Assembly: GCA_033439255.1 (NCBI GenBank) | Contig: CM065880.1 | Location: 744,001-808,000 of the forward strand | Source of the DNA: Hericium rajendrae | Taxonomy: Eukaryota; Basidiomycota; Agaricomycetes; Russulales; Hericiaceae | DNA length: 64,000 nucleotides | Reading direction: 5' to 3' | In this document: piece after piece, positions 1 through 10,504 of the stretch | How the letters are laid out: each line of letters opens with the position of its first letter | Numbering within the stretch: the first letter of the stretch is position 1 | The notes under the pieces: generated by a model | What the model saw: the letters and a program-made list of their open reading frames with translations, nothing else | Databases searched by the model: none | Told to the model about the DNA's origin: nothing | Program-made: the position numbers and the translations under genes

Positions 1-40
1 ACTGTCATACTAAATTTATTACGCGCGCCCAGCCCGAGCG

Positions 41-2587
41 ATGGACGAATTCGTCTTTCCGAGCACGCCCCGGCGCCGGCAGCAGCGCCCACAATCTCTC
101 ACTCCCCAGGAGGCCGCCGTCGCGAAACAGAGAATGGCACACCTCCAGGACTCTCCTACCCGCCATCGTCGTTCATCGACCACCCACCATATGTGCGTCA
201 TGTCATGCCCGCTGACACCCACTGCATGTGAATTGAGGCCCGCGCAGCCTAAAGGAACAGCTCGAGATCGTCGCGCCCATCCCCCGCCGCGCAAGTGCGC
301 TCCAGATACCCGATCTCCAGTCCTCGCGCTGGACGAGCACGCCGTCACCCACGTCGTCGCGCGGCATCTCGCCGTCGTCGTCGGTCCTCGGCCCCAGCCA
401 TAGCTTGCGCTCGCATTTCAGCTTCAGCACCATCCATGAATATGAACATCCCATTGCGCAGACGCGTGAGGAGGACGTGCTTGCAGATGCAGGGCTGGGC
501 CGTGCGTGGGTGCGCTGGATGCATAAGAATGGTATGCGGGCGTGGGTCGTGCCGTCTACGCTGCTCGCGTCCGCGCTAGTCAGATGGTGTGTCGGGCTGG
601 GCTCATACTCAGGTCAGTTCGCATGTATGGCAGCTATACGTATAAAGCTGACGTGTCTGCATATATTCAGGCCGGAGCACGCCACCCATGTTCGGCGACT
701 ATGAAGCCCAGCGACACTGGATGGAACTGACCATCCATCTTCCTATACGACAGTGGTACACATATGATCTGCAGTATTGGGGCCTCGACTATCCGCCATT
801 AACAGCTTATGTCTCCTGGCTATGTGGCTTCGTGTAGGTCGTCTGCTTGCCGCCTTTTCACCTATTGACTTGCATGCAGAGGATCAGCCATCGATGCCTC
901 ATGGTTCGCCCTCGATCTTTCGAGAGGCACCGAAACTCCAGAAAGCAAGGTCTATATGCGTGCGACGGTATTCGCACTGGATCTCATGGTCTACATCCCT
1001 GCTATTTTCCTTTTCGTACGGACATGGCACGCTACGCGATCACGGCGCACACAGGTCCGTAACTATCTTGACCGGCTGAACAGCATGCTGACCTACAAGA
1101 GCAGCACTTAGCGCTCCTCACACTTCTTCTGCAGCCTGCACTACTTCTCATTGATTTTGGCCACTTTCAATATAACTCTGTGATGCTTGGTGGGTGCCAG
1201 TCTGGCAGAATCTATTTTGCTACTAACCGACCGTCCGCGATCTAGGATTTACTATTCTCTCCATCAATTTCCTTATCCAAGGACAAGATCTCCTGGGCGC
1301 ATTCTTCTTCGTCTTGAGCCTCGGCTTCAAACAAATGGCCCTCTACTACGCACCTGCCATCGGTTCCTACCTGATAGGTAAATGCTTATACCTCGGACCC
1401 CAAGACGGGTAAGCCAGGAATCCTGTCCACTTGGACTACCTCTGACGATTTGCAGCCTTTCACTATTCATCCGCCTCGCCACCGTCACCCTCGCATCCTT
1501 TACCCTCCTCTTCCTCCCCTTCTTGCCGCCCTTCGCACCGCTGTCCACTATCATGGATCCCATCGCGCGCATCTTCCCCTTCAACCGCGGTATATTCGAA
1601 GACAAAGTCGCCAACTTTTGGTGCGCGTCTAACGTCGTGCTGAAGTGGAAGCGCTGGGCCTCGCGTGCCGCGCTCGTGCGCCTCTCGACCCTGCTGACCG
1701 CCGCAGGCTTCGTGCCGGCCGCAGTCGCGCCTGTACGCGCTTGGCTGAGCCTCAAAGACGATGGTCCAGGCGAAGGGAAGAAGGCGGACGTGCCGCCGAG
1801 CCTGCAGCCGGTGCTGCTGCACGCGCTACTATCGAGCGCGATGTCCTTCTTCCTGTTCTCGTTCCAGGTGCACGAGAAGACGATTTTGCTGCCGCTGATG
1901 CCGCTGACGCTGCTGATGTCGGCGGCACCGCAAGACTCTACGACGTTCAAAATCGGTGCGCTGGCGAATAACGTCGGCGTCTTCAGGTGGGCATCACGTG
2001 TGTGAGATGTTCGGCGTCATATTAACACGACTGTCATGACCAGCATGTGGCCCCTGCTGAAACGCGACGGCCAAATCCTCCAATACATCGCCCTGCTCTT
2101 CCTCTGGAACCGCATCATAGGCCACCAGCCCTTCCGCCTCAAAGGCGCCTCCTACCTCGACCTCCTAACAACCGTACGCCCCCTTCTCCCTCTCTAACCC
2201 CCGCAGCTCACATCCCCACAGGCCATCTACGCCGCCATCCTCGCGCTGCACACGCTCGAGCTCGTCCTCCCCCCACCCGCGCGTTACCCCGATCTCTACG
2301 CAGTGCTGAACGTCCTCCTGAGCACGCCCGTCTTCGCGCTCACGTGGCTCTGGAGCATCCAGTCGCTCGTGCAGGCGCGCTGGGCCGTCGGCGGTATCGC
2401 CGCGCCGCGCCCGCCGACGGCGGGGAAGAACCGCGAGCGAGAGCCGTCGCCGTTCGGCAAGGGCCTGCCGCGGCAGTTTGGGGCGAGGGCGAGTAGCTTG
2501 GGGTATGCGGGTGCGGGGGTCGCGAGGCGCCGGCTGCCGTTGTCGGGCTCGAAGGCGTCGAGCGTGAGTGGGGGGGCGGAGGAGTAG
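41..2587 (+). CDS. ALG6: Dolichyl-P-Glc:Man9GlcNAc2-PP-dolichol alpha-1,3-glucosyltransferase
   Basis: ER membrane enzyme that adds the first glucose to the lipid-linked N-glycan precursor, using dolichyl-phosphate-glucose. Nine exons keep phase: 41-192, 248-612, 671-833, 880-1054, 1105-1189, 1246-1408, 1456-1986, 2044-2173, 2222-2587, giving 709 aa. The family signature is clear: a first membrane segment ending [12 protein letters not shown], the lumenal loop [13 protein letters not shown], then [22 protein letters not shown] and [15 protein letters not shown]. The acidic loop after the first membrane helix holds the expected catalytic region. About 100 Ser/Arg/Pro-rich residues precede the first helix, longer than in yeast, and the C-terminal tail is basic. 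The start is the only ATG that opens this frame; the gene begins 40 bases inside the window, so its promoter is mostly missing. Assignment is certain; the first intron (193-247) rests on phase and splice consensus only. Confidence 0.95.
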
Positions 2588-2977
2588 GGCGGGCGTGGGG
2601 TTGTGTGATGTATCTGTATGGTGTATAAGAGCTGTCCACATATATTCAGCTTTTGTGTGATCTTTCGTGGGTTGTGATGTGCCGAGTGCTTCACGGGAAT
2701 ACCTTTTTGCTTCGTTGTTGTCAGTCAGTCAGAATTCATGGAGAATATGGGAATCAAATTTATCCTATTCGTGGCTAATCTACAAACGAGAATCTTGCAG
2801 GGCACGACAACATGAATCAATGTACCCGCCATGATACATCCTCTGCGCGGCACTGCGGTGCGTAGTGTCAACAAAGTGGTATTATCCATGACCAAACAAC
2901 ATGCAGTCTCGCGGCATACCCTCTCCAGGTAAGTAGTTGCCGCGGTGGAGCGTATGCACCACTCTCTGTTCGTTTCG
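2588..2977. other. Convergent 3' intergenic region
   Basis: The 390 bases between the ends of ALG6 and the zinc protein hold both 3' untranslated regions. I see no coding signal or repeat. Confidence 0.6.
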
Positions 2978-3658
2978 CTAGTATCCTCCCCGGCGGTATT
3001 CCGTGCTTGATGTATAAGGAGGGGGCGGCGCAGTGTCGTGGAACCAAGATTTGTCTTCTTCCGACACAAACGGCGCGCCGCGCGCATCATGGATGTGATC
3101 TGTGGGCGGAGAGACTACCAGTCCCGCAGCCGAAGCCCCTGGTTGCTGGACTCCAACTGTCGTAGACGGCGGAAGCGTCTTGAGCATTATGAACTTTGGA
3201 CGGGTAGTGGGATACCTATGCTTGTGCATGGAGTACCAGCAGTGTTTGTCGAAGCATTGCTCACGGGCCACGTCCAGGACAATGGCGTTGTGTACCTCGA
3301 CAATTTCACCACAGTCAGTGCACTGGTATATCTCTGCTGGCCGGGGCGCAGGCCTTCTATATGCTGGCAAACGAATACCACAGCGATCGTGGGCCTGGTA
3401 CGTGAAGAATTGGCCGGCGAGGTCGATACGGTGTGGTTCTTTGCACGTGGGACATGTGCCGAGGTGGGGGTGTTCGTCTCGCAGGTGTTCGCCGACCCAT
3501 TCAAATACTTGCTGAGATGTCCAATTAAGGGGAGCCGTACCGAGAATTTCGCCACAAATGTAGCACTGGTATTGCGTTGGGATAAATGGCGGGAGCATGT
3601 TCGGAGGTGAATGCATAGATTGATACTGTGGAACAGGTCGGCGGGCTGAATATGACAT
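2978..3658 (-). CDS. Hypothetical zinc-binding protein with repeated CxxC knuckles
   Basis: Single-exon ORF of 226 aa starting MSYSARRPVPQ. I do not recognise a named family. Three clusters suggest zinc binding: CYIC followed by HLRDEH (about residues 33-63), CPTC followed by His and Cys (about 68-95), and CTDC followed by a CFDKHCWYSMHKH segment (about 112-145). The spacing resembles C2H2 or zinc-ribbon folds, but no copy is canonical. The N-terminus and the last 80 residues are Pro/Ser-rich and probably disordered. The frame is open upstream of this ATG, but without another ATG, so 3658 is the likely start. There is no signal peptide; a cytosolic or nuclear role is only an inference. Confidence 0.7.
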   Translation of the reverse strand: MSYSARRPVPQYQSMHSPPNMLPPFIPTQYQCYICGEILGTAPLNWTSQQVFEWVGEHLRDEHPHLGTCPTCKEPHRIDLAGQFFTYQAHDRCGIRLPAYRRPAPRPAEIYQCTDCGEIVEVHNAIVLDVAREQCFDKHCWYSMHKHRYPTTRPKFIMLKTLPPSTTVGVQQPGASAAGLVVSPPTDHIHDARGAPFVSEEDKSWFHDTAPPPPYTSSTEYRRGGY

Positions 3659-4596
3659 GCTGTCACTATACCACACGTTAATAAAGGAGACAACGAGGGG
3701 AAAGACTATCAGCAATGTGTCCCAATTACGACGACGGGTTGTGAGAAGCAGGAGTGAGTGCTGGTAGACAAGGGGGAAAGGATGGAAAGGCCTTTTTAGA
3801 AGGTGGCTTGGACTCTGCGATGTAGGTCTTAATTCCTCGAGCTTTAATATCCTTCTAGTCCTAGCGCTTATACCACGAGATGCGCCACGATGCCTTTTTT
3901 GTTGAGGTGGGGCCTTGTTGCTTCTTCACGGCCATCTTGTGTAATCGGTCGCCACACCTGCCTACGCCGCTGCAGTTGATTGAACGCACGCCTTGCTGTA
4001 GCTTGGTCCTTTCAGAACACGAGATAGGAGCTACGCACCGTCCAGATGTGATAAGCCATCGTCCTTGCAGGGCTTCAGCAGAGTTCTGTAACACCCGCGA
4101 AGGTTGAGTCAGTGTGTGCCCTGCCTAGGAGGGAAACCTGTTCGGTAATTATGGGAGAACAAGCTTGGCGCACCGCGAAGAATATACCTCGTATGTTATA
4201 GGACACAATAGGCCCACCTTTGGGCATTATTCGTCATTCGTGGCAAGTGAGCTCGAGAGAGTGCGGGAGAAATTAAGATCGTTTCAGGATGGCAGCCCTC
4301 GCTTTGAGTCACAGCCCTAGCGTTTACGCTTCGACCATGTGGTGAATGCGCCATTCAGTATTGGCCCTTGGGACGCTGGGCTGTCTGAATGACAGAAAGT
4401 ATGGGAGGAGCCGAAGAGCCAGCATCGCGAGACGCTCACTGTACTAGAACCTGCTGCATAAAGCGTCCATATTGAATGCGCCACGTTGGCGGCTCCGCTG
4501 ACGATTTGGCCACGTTAGCGCCTGCACGATCGCGCCGCCCCGCACAGCGCATCCCTTGTCCACCACTACGACGACGACCAGGTCACCGCGCACACG
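3659..4596. other. Divergent intergenic region
   Basis: About 940 bases between two divergent starts. Only short, low-quality ORFs are present, none with family resemblance or splice support. It presumably holds the promoters of the zinc protein and the derlin. Confidence 0.5.
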
Positions 4597-5535
4597 ATGC
4601 CTGTCGGTATCGAGGCCTGGATTACACAGATCCCCCCTGTCACCCGGGCATGGCTGCTTCTCTCCATAGCCACCAGCATCGCCGTGGTACGTCGTCTGTC
4701 CTTCCCCGCAGCAGAACAATCAAGCTGATGCAGGATGTGCTTTTATTTTGCAGCAATGCCAGCTTGTCACGCCGCTGCAGCTGTACTTCAGCTTCAAGGC
4801 GGCCTTCACAAATGCGCAGGTACGCACGGCACTGTTATTGTGCAACAGGATTTAGAAAGCTGATACTTGGTGCGGCACTCCAGCCGTGGCGCGTGGTCAC
4901 CACCTTCTTTTACTTCGGGTCCATATCGTTAGACTTCGTGTTCCACTTATTCTTCTTGTACGTGCCTGCATCTCCTAGTCGAGCCTAACTGATCCTGATA
5001 CGTCCGCATTTAGCATGCGCTACAGCCGCATGCTCGAAGAATCCTCCTTCGCAAACCGCAAAGCAGACTACTTCTGGCTCCTCCTCCTCTCCGCCCTCAT
5101 GCTCCTCGTAAGCCGCCTCCCTCCTCCTCCCCTCTCTTACTCACACTTTCGCAGGCTCTCTCCCCGCTCTTCAACCTGCCCTTCCTCTCCTCGCCGCTCG
5201 CCTACGTCCCGATCTACTTCTGGTCGCGCCGGCACCCCGCGACGCCCATCTCGCTCTTCGGCCTCGTGACGATCACCGCGCCGTACCTGCCCTTCGCGCT
5301 CGTTGCGTTCTCGTGGGTGCTCAGCGGCACGTGGCGCGCGGCCGCGAGCGACCTCGTCGGCTGCGCGGTGGGCCACGTCGGCTGGTTCGTGCGCGACGTG
5401 TGGACGCGCGAGATGCTCGGCGGGCCGACGCTGCTGAGCGAGGCGCCCGATGCGCTGTGCGTGCTCTGTTCCGCTTTCTCTGTGTGGGTGTTGTGCTGAT
5501 TGGTTTGTAGGAAGCGGCTGTTTGGAGATTTATGA
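4597..5535 (+). CDS. DER1: Derlin, ER-associated degradation membrane protein
   Basis: Rhomboid-like inactive membrane protein that helps move misfolded proteins out of the ER for proteasomal degradation. Six exons (4597-4686, 4754-4819, 4884-4957, 5014-5107, 5155-5456, 5511-5535) encode 216 aa, normal for the family. Diagnostic parts are the N-terminal IEAWITQIPPVTRAW, the VTPLQLYF loop, PWRVVTTFFYFG, the FMRYSRMLEE signature and an AVGHVGWF glycine motif. Four to six membrane helices are visible. The final exon is tiny and codes only KRLFGDL. Fungi have two derlin classes (Der1 and Dfm1); the short C-terminus with no SHP box favours a Der1-type role, but the symbol is tentative at that level. 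Confidence 0.92.
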
Positions 5536-5977
5536 AGTTGTATCTATAGATGTAGTCTACATGGAACGGCAATCGGGCTATCGGTATTTATGTCATGCAT
5601 TGTTCCAGCGGACGTCCCTAAGTGACGAAGCACAAGCACACAAACAAGACTGTAGGCAGGCTGCAAAAGCTACACAGGGTACGTTGAATCAGAGAAGTAT
5701 GTGCATAGGTGGTATAACCAAAGAAATCAAATGAGATCAACCCAACGCTATGAGATCGGCAAGAGAGATATCAACAGGCAAGCATAAGTGCAGACAGAGA
5801 ACGATGCAGGACGACACAGCCGCGCGGATATATATCTACGTACAATATGAGGGTGGGCGCCATGGCTGCCCAGCAATTCAGATATCGATCTGCAGGGATT
5901 GAGATAAGTAGCAATAACGCAACGAGACCAAGCGTGCCAGCGCAGGGCTGAGAATGTACAAGGACCACAGGGCCGCA
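5536..5977. other. Convergent 3' intergenic region
   Basis: About 440 bases between the stops of the derlin and the NDK-like gene. No coding signal seen. Confidence 0.55.
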
Positions 5978-7580
5978 TCAGACGAAGACGGGCTTGCCGC
6001 TCTTCGTCGGTGTCCCCGCGAGCTTCGCGGCACGCAACATCGCGCTCTTGTTCTGGCGCGGCGCGACCGTGGGCGCCTGCAGACTCGCGGGGCGTACGGC
6101 CGCGCTGCTGGGCGCGCGGCCACCTGCGGCCGAGCTGGGTGGGCGTGTAGGGGCCGCCCCCGCGGGGGGCGAGCGGACGCCCGTTGCGCTGGGCGCGCGG
6201 GACGATGTGCCGGAACCAGTGCGGGACGGCGAGCTGACGCCCTGCGCCGACACAGGGCGCGCACCGAGCTGCGTCTGCGAAGTCTGCCGCGACAGCGGCA
6301 ACCGCTGCGTTGACGCACCCTTAACTGCAAATCAAACCCATCAATACGACGCGGGGGTGTGGGCCGGCGGAAGGGGTAACGCACACATGTACGACGACGG
6401 CGGCTTGGAGTCCTTCTGCGCGCGCAGCGCGGCGCTCTTGTTGAGCTTCGGCGCGACCGCAGGCGTCCTTGTGCTCGCGACCGCGATCGACTCGCGCCGC
6501 TTGTGCCCGGGCACGCCGTCGAACGTCGCGCGGCGGTCCTTCTCCCCCGCGCTCTGCCGGCGCGGGGCCGGCGCGGGCGCCTGCCCGAGGCGGAGGGACG
6601 CCGCGCGCGTCATGCGCGGCGCGAGGGCGGGCGGGGCGGTGGACGCGACGGCGATGCTCTCCGAGCGCTTGTGCCCGGGCACGTCCATGAAGATCTGCTT
6701 GAGCTCTTCGCGCGTCGGCGGGACGCGGGGGGCGCGCTCGGTGGGGACGGGGAGGCCCGCGCGGAGGGCGGCCGCGCGCGAGGTGCGCGGCGCGATGCTG
6801 GGCACGAGGTGCGTGATGGGGATGGTGCGCGCGCGGAAGTGCTTCGGGCTGCTGCTGCTGCCGTTCGCGGTGGACGCGGCGGTGCCGCTCTCCGAGTTGC
6901 GTGGGGAGCGTGCAGTAGCGGCGCTCGCTGCGAGGTCGAGGTTGTGCAGCGAGAGGTCGTCGGGTTGCGCGAAATCCGTTGCGGGGAAGGGCGGAGAGGA
7001 CGCGAAGAGCGATGCAATCTGGATCTCGGCGGTTTCGGTGTCGGGCGAGCCCATGACTGCGTTCTGCGCAGGGGAAAGGCCGTAGAGCGCGCGGAGGGAG
7101 GTGGGGGCCTGTGCGGCGGCCACGGCGGGGTCAGGGTCACCCATAAGAGTATTCCAGACCTGGATGGCGCGGCGGCGCTCGAGGACGTATACCCACACGG
7201 GGCCTCTGGATAACGATCAGCGGGATGGCAGGATGCAAGGCAAGGCACTTACTCGGCGAAACAGGCGGCATCTTCGCCGAAGAGTTCATACAGCGTGTCA
7301 GGATCGGATTCCACGTCAAAGTCCATGTGGCGTTCCTTCACCACCTGCCGGATCCGCGCATTCATTTCCCGTTCAGAGCGTGCGGGGAGGGACGCACCTC
7401 GAAGTTCGCCTCCGAAATCCGCTGCTCAATCTCGAATCGGTGCTCGAGCGCATGCGGCTTGATGATCGCGACCGTGCGCGTCGGGTTTGCGACCGGTGAT
7501 TTGGGGGTCAGCAGCGGGGAGGCGGAAGCTGAGTGGTGCGCATCGCTGTATTGTGCAGAAGGGGACACTTCACGCGACAT
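5978..7580 (-). CDS. NDK-fold protein with a substituted catalytic histidine and a repeat-bearing tail
   Basis: Four exons (7398-7580, 7253-7344, 6385-7205, 5978-6324) encode 480 aa. Residues 34-165 follow the nucleoside diphosphate kinase fold: TVAIIKPHALEHR with the conserved KP lysine at 41, ERHMDFDVESDPDTLYELF, GPVWVYVLERRRAIQVW, LMGDPDP and NAVMGSPDTETAEIQI. In active NDKs the last block reads NxVHGSDS and its histidine carries the phosphate. Here that position (about residue 143) is methionine, so phosphotransfer should be lost. The roughly 310-residue C-terminal tail is Ala/Pro/Ser/Arg-rich. It repeats a motif of the form xAPRxxRAAxLR four times and the segment PGHKRSESIAVAS twice. Such a tail could bind partners or microtubules, but that is inference. 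Start: MSREVSPSAQ, the first ATG in frame. Confidence 0.85.
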
Positions 7581-8263
7581 GGGGTTAGGAACTTTAGAGT
7601 TGAGAAGAGAAGCGGCCGAGTTCAAATTGGCAGATGAACGGTGAAGAAAGGAAGGTCGGGATGGTCTGTGTTTGGAAAGGTATCAACAAGGAAGAACAAT
7701 ATCAGCAAGCCGGGCCTCTGGAAGAGTTGGAATAAAAAGAAGGAAATCGAGCTGGGGACTTGGGGAGAAGGGGGATGTGCATGAACAAGTCCTCTCCTTG
7801 CCCGTATACTACGATCATCCTTGGACCTCGATCACTCCGGGGAATTGTTCGCCTTTCTTACAACAACCGTCCTTCGACCGCGCTCAAGCACGATCAGTGG
7901 CTTTCATTCATACATTCAAGACATCCTTCAAACAGACTTGGCCTTGATTCAGTCTGGCCACTTTATGGAATGGAGTCACTCGAAAACGGTTTCTGGGGTC
8001 ACTCGACACGTTCCCTCTTGACAACCGGCTTGTTGTCGAGCCTCCGTTTCTATCCTTGAGGCAAAGCAACGGACGAACACGGCACAAAATTCGGACACGC
8101 ATGTGCATGCATAAAAACTCTATGGGGTTGAATTGCAGCGTCGTGCGGATATTACAGTATAGATGAGTGTATAAAGGCTACAACGTGAACAGGTCCGTCC
8201 GTCCTGCAAGGCGCAGCGAGATCTCCGGTGAATAGGATAAGGATGCCATGCGCGGACCGCTCA
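7581..8263. other. Intergenic region between two minus-strand genes
   Basis: About 680 bases holding the 5' region of the NDK-like gene and the 3' region of TAM41. No supported gene. Confidence 0.5.
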
Positions 8264-9635
8264 TTATGACTTCGGCGTCGGCGGGAGCGTCTGCTTCGAG
8301 CCCTGCCACCATTTGCCGACCTTCTCCGCGCTGTACCGTGCGCTGGTGATCAGACCGCCGCTGACGAGACCCTTTAGCGACTGGATCGTCGCCGGGTAGC
8401 GCACAATCCCGCCCATCTCTGAATATAAACGTCATAAATAGAAAAGTGAAGACATGCGGCACACCACTCACCGTCGCGAAGCACGATGGGAAGCCGCTCG
8501 TCCCCTGCCATCCTCAGCCACGTTGCATTCTCGTCCGCCTCGCCCGCCGGGATCGCCCACTCCCGTTGATAGCGGTACCGGACGCGCCCGAGCAGATTCG
8601 ACGGCAGCTTCTTGAGGTGCGCCGCGCGCGCCTGCGGGCTCACGTCCTGGCTGACATGGCTCGACCACTCGGACCAGTGCACGCCGGGCAGGCCCGCGAC
8701 GAGGCGGTGGTACAGCTCGCGGAACTGCGCGCGCTGCTTGCGCACGATGTTGCCGACCTTGCCGCGGTTCTCCGCGGGGAGCAGCATGCGCGGGTCGCCC
8801 ATGTACGAGATGCCCGCGATCGTCTCGTACAGCTGCGTCTCGCTGAAGGACTCCGGCAGCGTGAGGAGCGCGGCGCGCAGCGCGGAGACGAGGTTGACCT
8901 GCTGCGTGAGGCGCACGCGCGGGTCGTCGCGGATGATGCGGAGCGGCTTGTGCATGCGCCCCGCGAGGTAGAGCGAGTTCCAGTTGAGCAGGTCCGAGCA
9001 GAGGTTGTCGACGCTCGTGACGCCGTACTTGATCGTCTGGAACGCTATGGCATGAGGCGCGGCGGTACGGCGGAGAAATGGGGACCCACCACGCCGTGCG
9101 TCTTCACGAACGCGTTGAACCAGAGCCCGGGCGTGATGTCCTGCACGTACGACACGAACGACGAGCCGAGCATGCGCGCGTGCAGCGGGTAGTGCGCGGG
9201 GTGCTGGCTCATGTTGATCGAGTGGAAGTGCGCGGGGTGCGTCACCGCGAACATAAAGTCGAGCATCGGGCCCTTCTCGTCGGGCGCGTACCCGTCCTGC
9301 TCGAACACGCCCGAGCCGTACGCGAACGCATAGCGGATCGGCGCCTCAAAGTCGTTGACGATCGCCTCGAGGAGTGCGCGTGTGGTGTTCGAGACGGGCA
9401 ACAGCTGGTTCTGCCCGAACGTGGGCGGGAGGCTCGGGAGCGCCTGTCGCCTGTGCGACACGGCGGGGCGGGGCGCGGGCGAGAGCCGCGAGCGGGGTTT
9501 GGGCGTCGGGTGCTTAGTGGGCGGCAACGGCGGCGGGGGGTCGGACGGGGAGACGGTTTCGGTGGATAACGAGCGGACAAAGATGCGGGAAAAGACGACA
9601 CGGGAGCGGTAGGTGCGTGCGGCGACGGATAGCAT
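8264..9635 (-). CDS. TAM41: Mitochondrial phosphatidate cytidylyltransferase
   Basis: Makes CDP-diacylglycerol in the inner mitochondrial membrane, the first step toward cardiolipin. Three exons (9086-9635, 8472-9044, 8264-8418) encode 425 aa with continuous phase. An Arg/Ser-rich N-terminus (MLSVAARTYRSRVVFSRIF) is a typical mitochondrial presequence. The nucleotidyltransferase core shows YAFAYGSGVFEQ with the GSG loop and the acidic pair in MLDFMFAV, then FHSINMSQHPAHY and IKYGV. The C-terminal EMGGIVRYPATIQSLKGLVSGG block is also characteristic of the family. Nothing looks broken. Confidence 0.95.
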
Positions 9636-10504
9636 GGTGGTAGTTAGCAGAGTAGGATATGGGGGGTGTGGTTTCTATGGTCTTGTGGGTGTAAATGAGG
9701 GCGGGGACGGCGGCGCGCTCGGGTTCTCGATCGGCTTGTCGGCGCACACACGTGACAAGTGGCTGCGGGGCGGTCACGTCCGCGTCGCGACGAGGGCGCG
9801 TTCCACGCGTCACCTTTTTCTTCACCATCTGCATCGCCGTCGGCCGATGTACAGAGCCAGTCAGCACAATTCAACGTGTCTTACTCTTTGTTCATGATGA
9901 ATGCTGTACTAACTTCAGCGCCTGGAAACGATTTGGCACGGTTGGTAGTAGAAGCATCACCAAGAGCGCGACAGGAGACCACATAAGATCCACAACGCCA
10001 CAAGGGACGGTACACGTAGAAGTGTCTCTTACTAGGCCATATTCCGGTTGGATTTTCTGATAAGAAATCTCCAGAATGGCGGGTACGAGAAGACATTGTG
10101 GCACCTGGTGGACCTTATAAGCCCTCGCAAGGTACACTTTTCTCACAATGATCAACTATCGGTGAGCTTTGTAGCGATAGTTGACTACGTCCACAGCACC
10201 GACAGATAGAGTACTATGAAACCGAAACTATGGTATGACAGTCTGGGTATAACAGTCCATATGAACCAACACCGAGCGTACATACGATAAATCAAAAGAT
10301 AAGCGAGTCCTGTACAAGATAAAGATAGAGGCGAACGAATGGCAGCTCATCCGGGGTGCTCAAAAATTTAGCGACTGTGAGTGAAATCCAGCTCAGAGTG
10401 TAGAATCAAATTTGATGAAGCAGTGGGCCTGGAAAAGACAATGTCCAAATACACAGGTTGAGAGAATAGATCGCGCTGATGAGAGTTTCGGATAACTCGG
10501 TCTC
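9636..10504. other. Intergenic region, no gene seen
   Basis: About 870 bases upstream of TAM41 and downstream of the DUF4436-like gene. Short ORFs only, with no family resemblance. Confidence 0.5.

Noticed and set aside
3880-4107. 75-codon ORF between the zinc protein and the derlin
   Set aside because: No conservation cues; probably part of divergent promoter DNA.
6469-7213. Long ORFs on the plus strand across the NDK-like tail
   Set aside because: Mirror frames of a GC-rich, Arg/Ala-rich coding exon on the minus strand.
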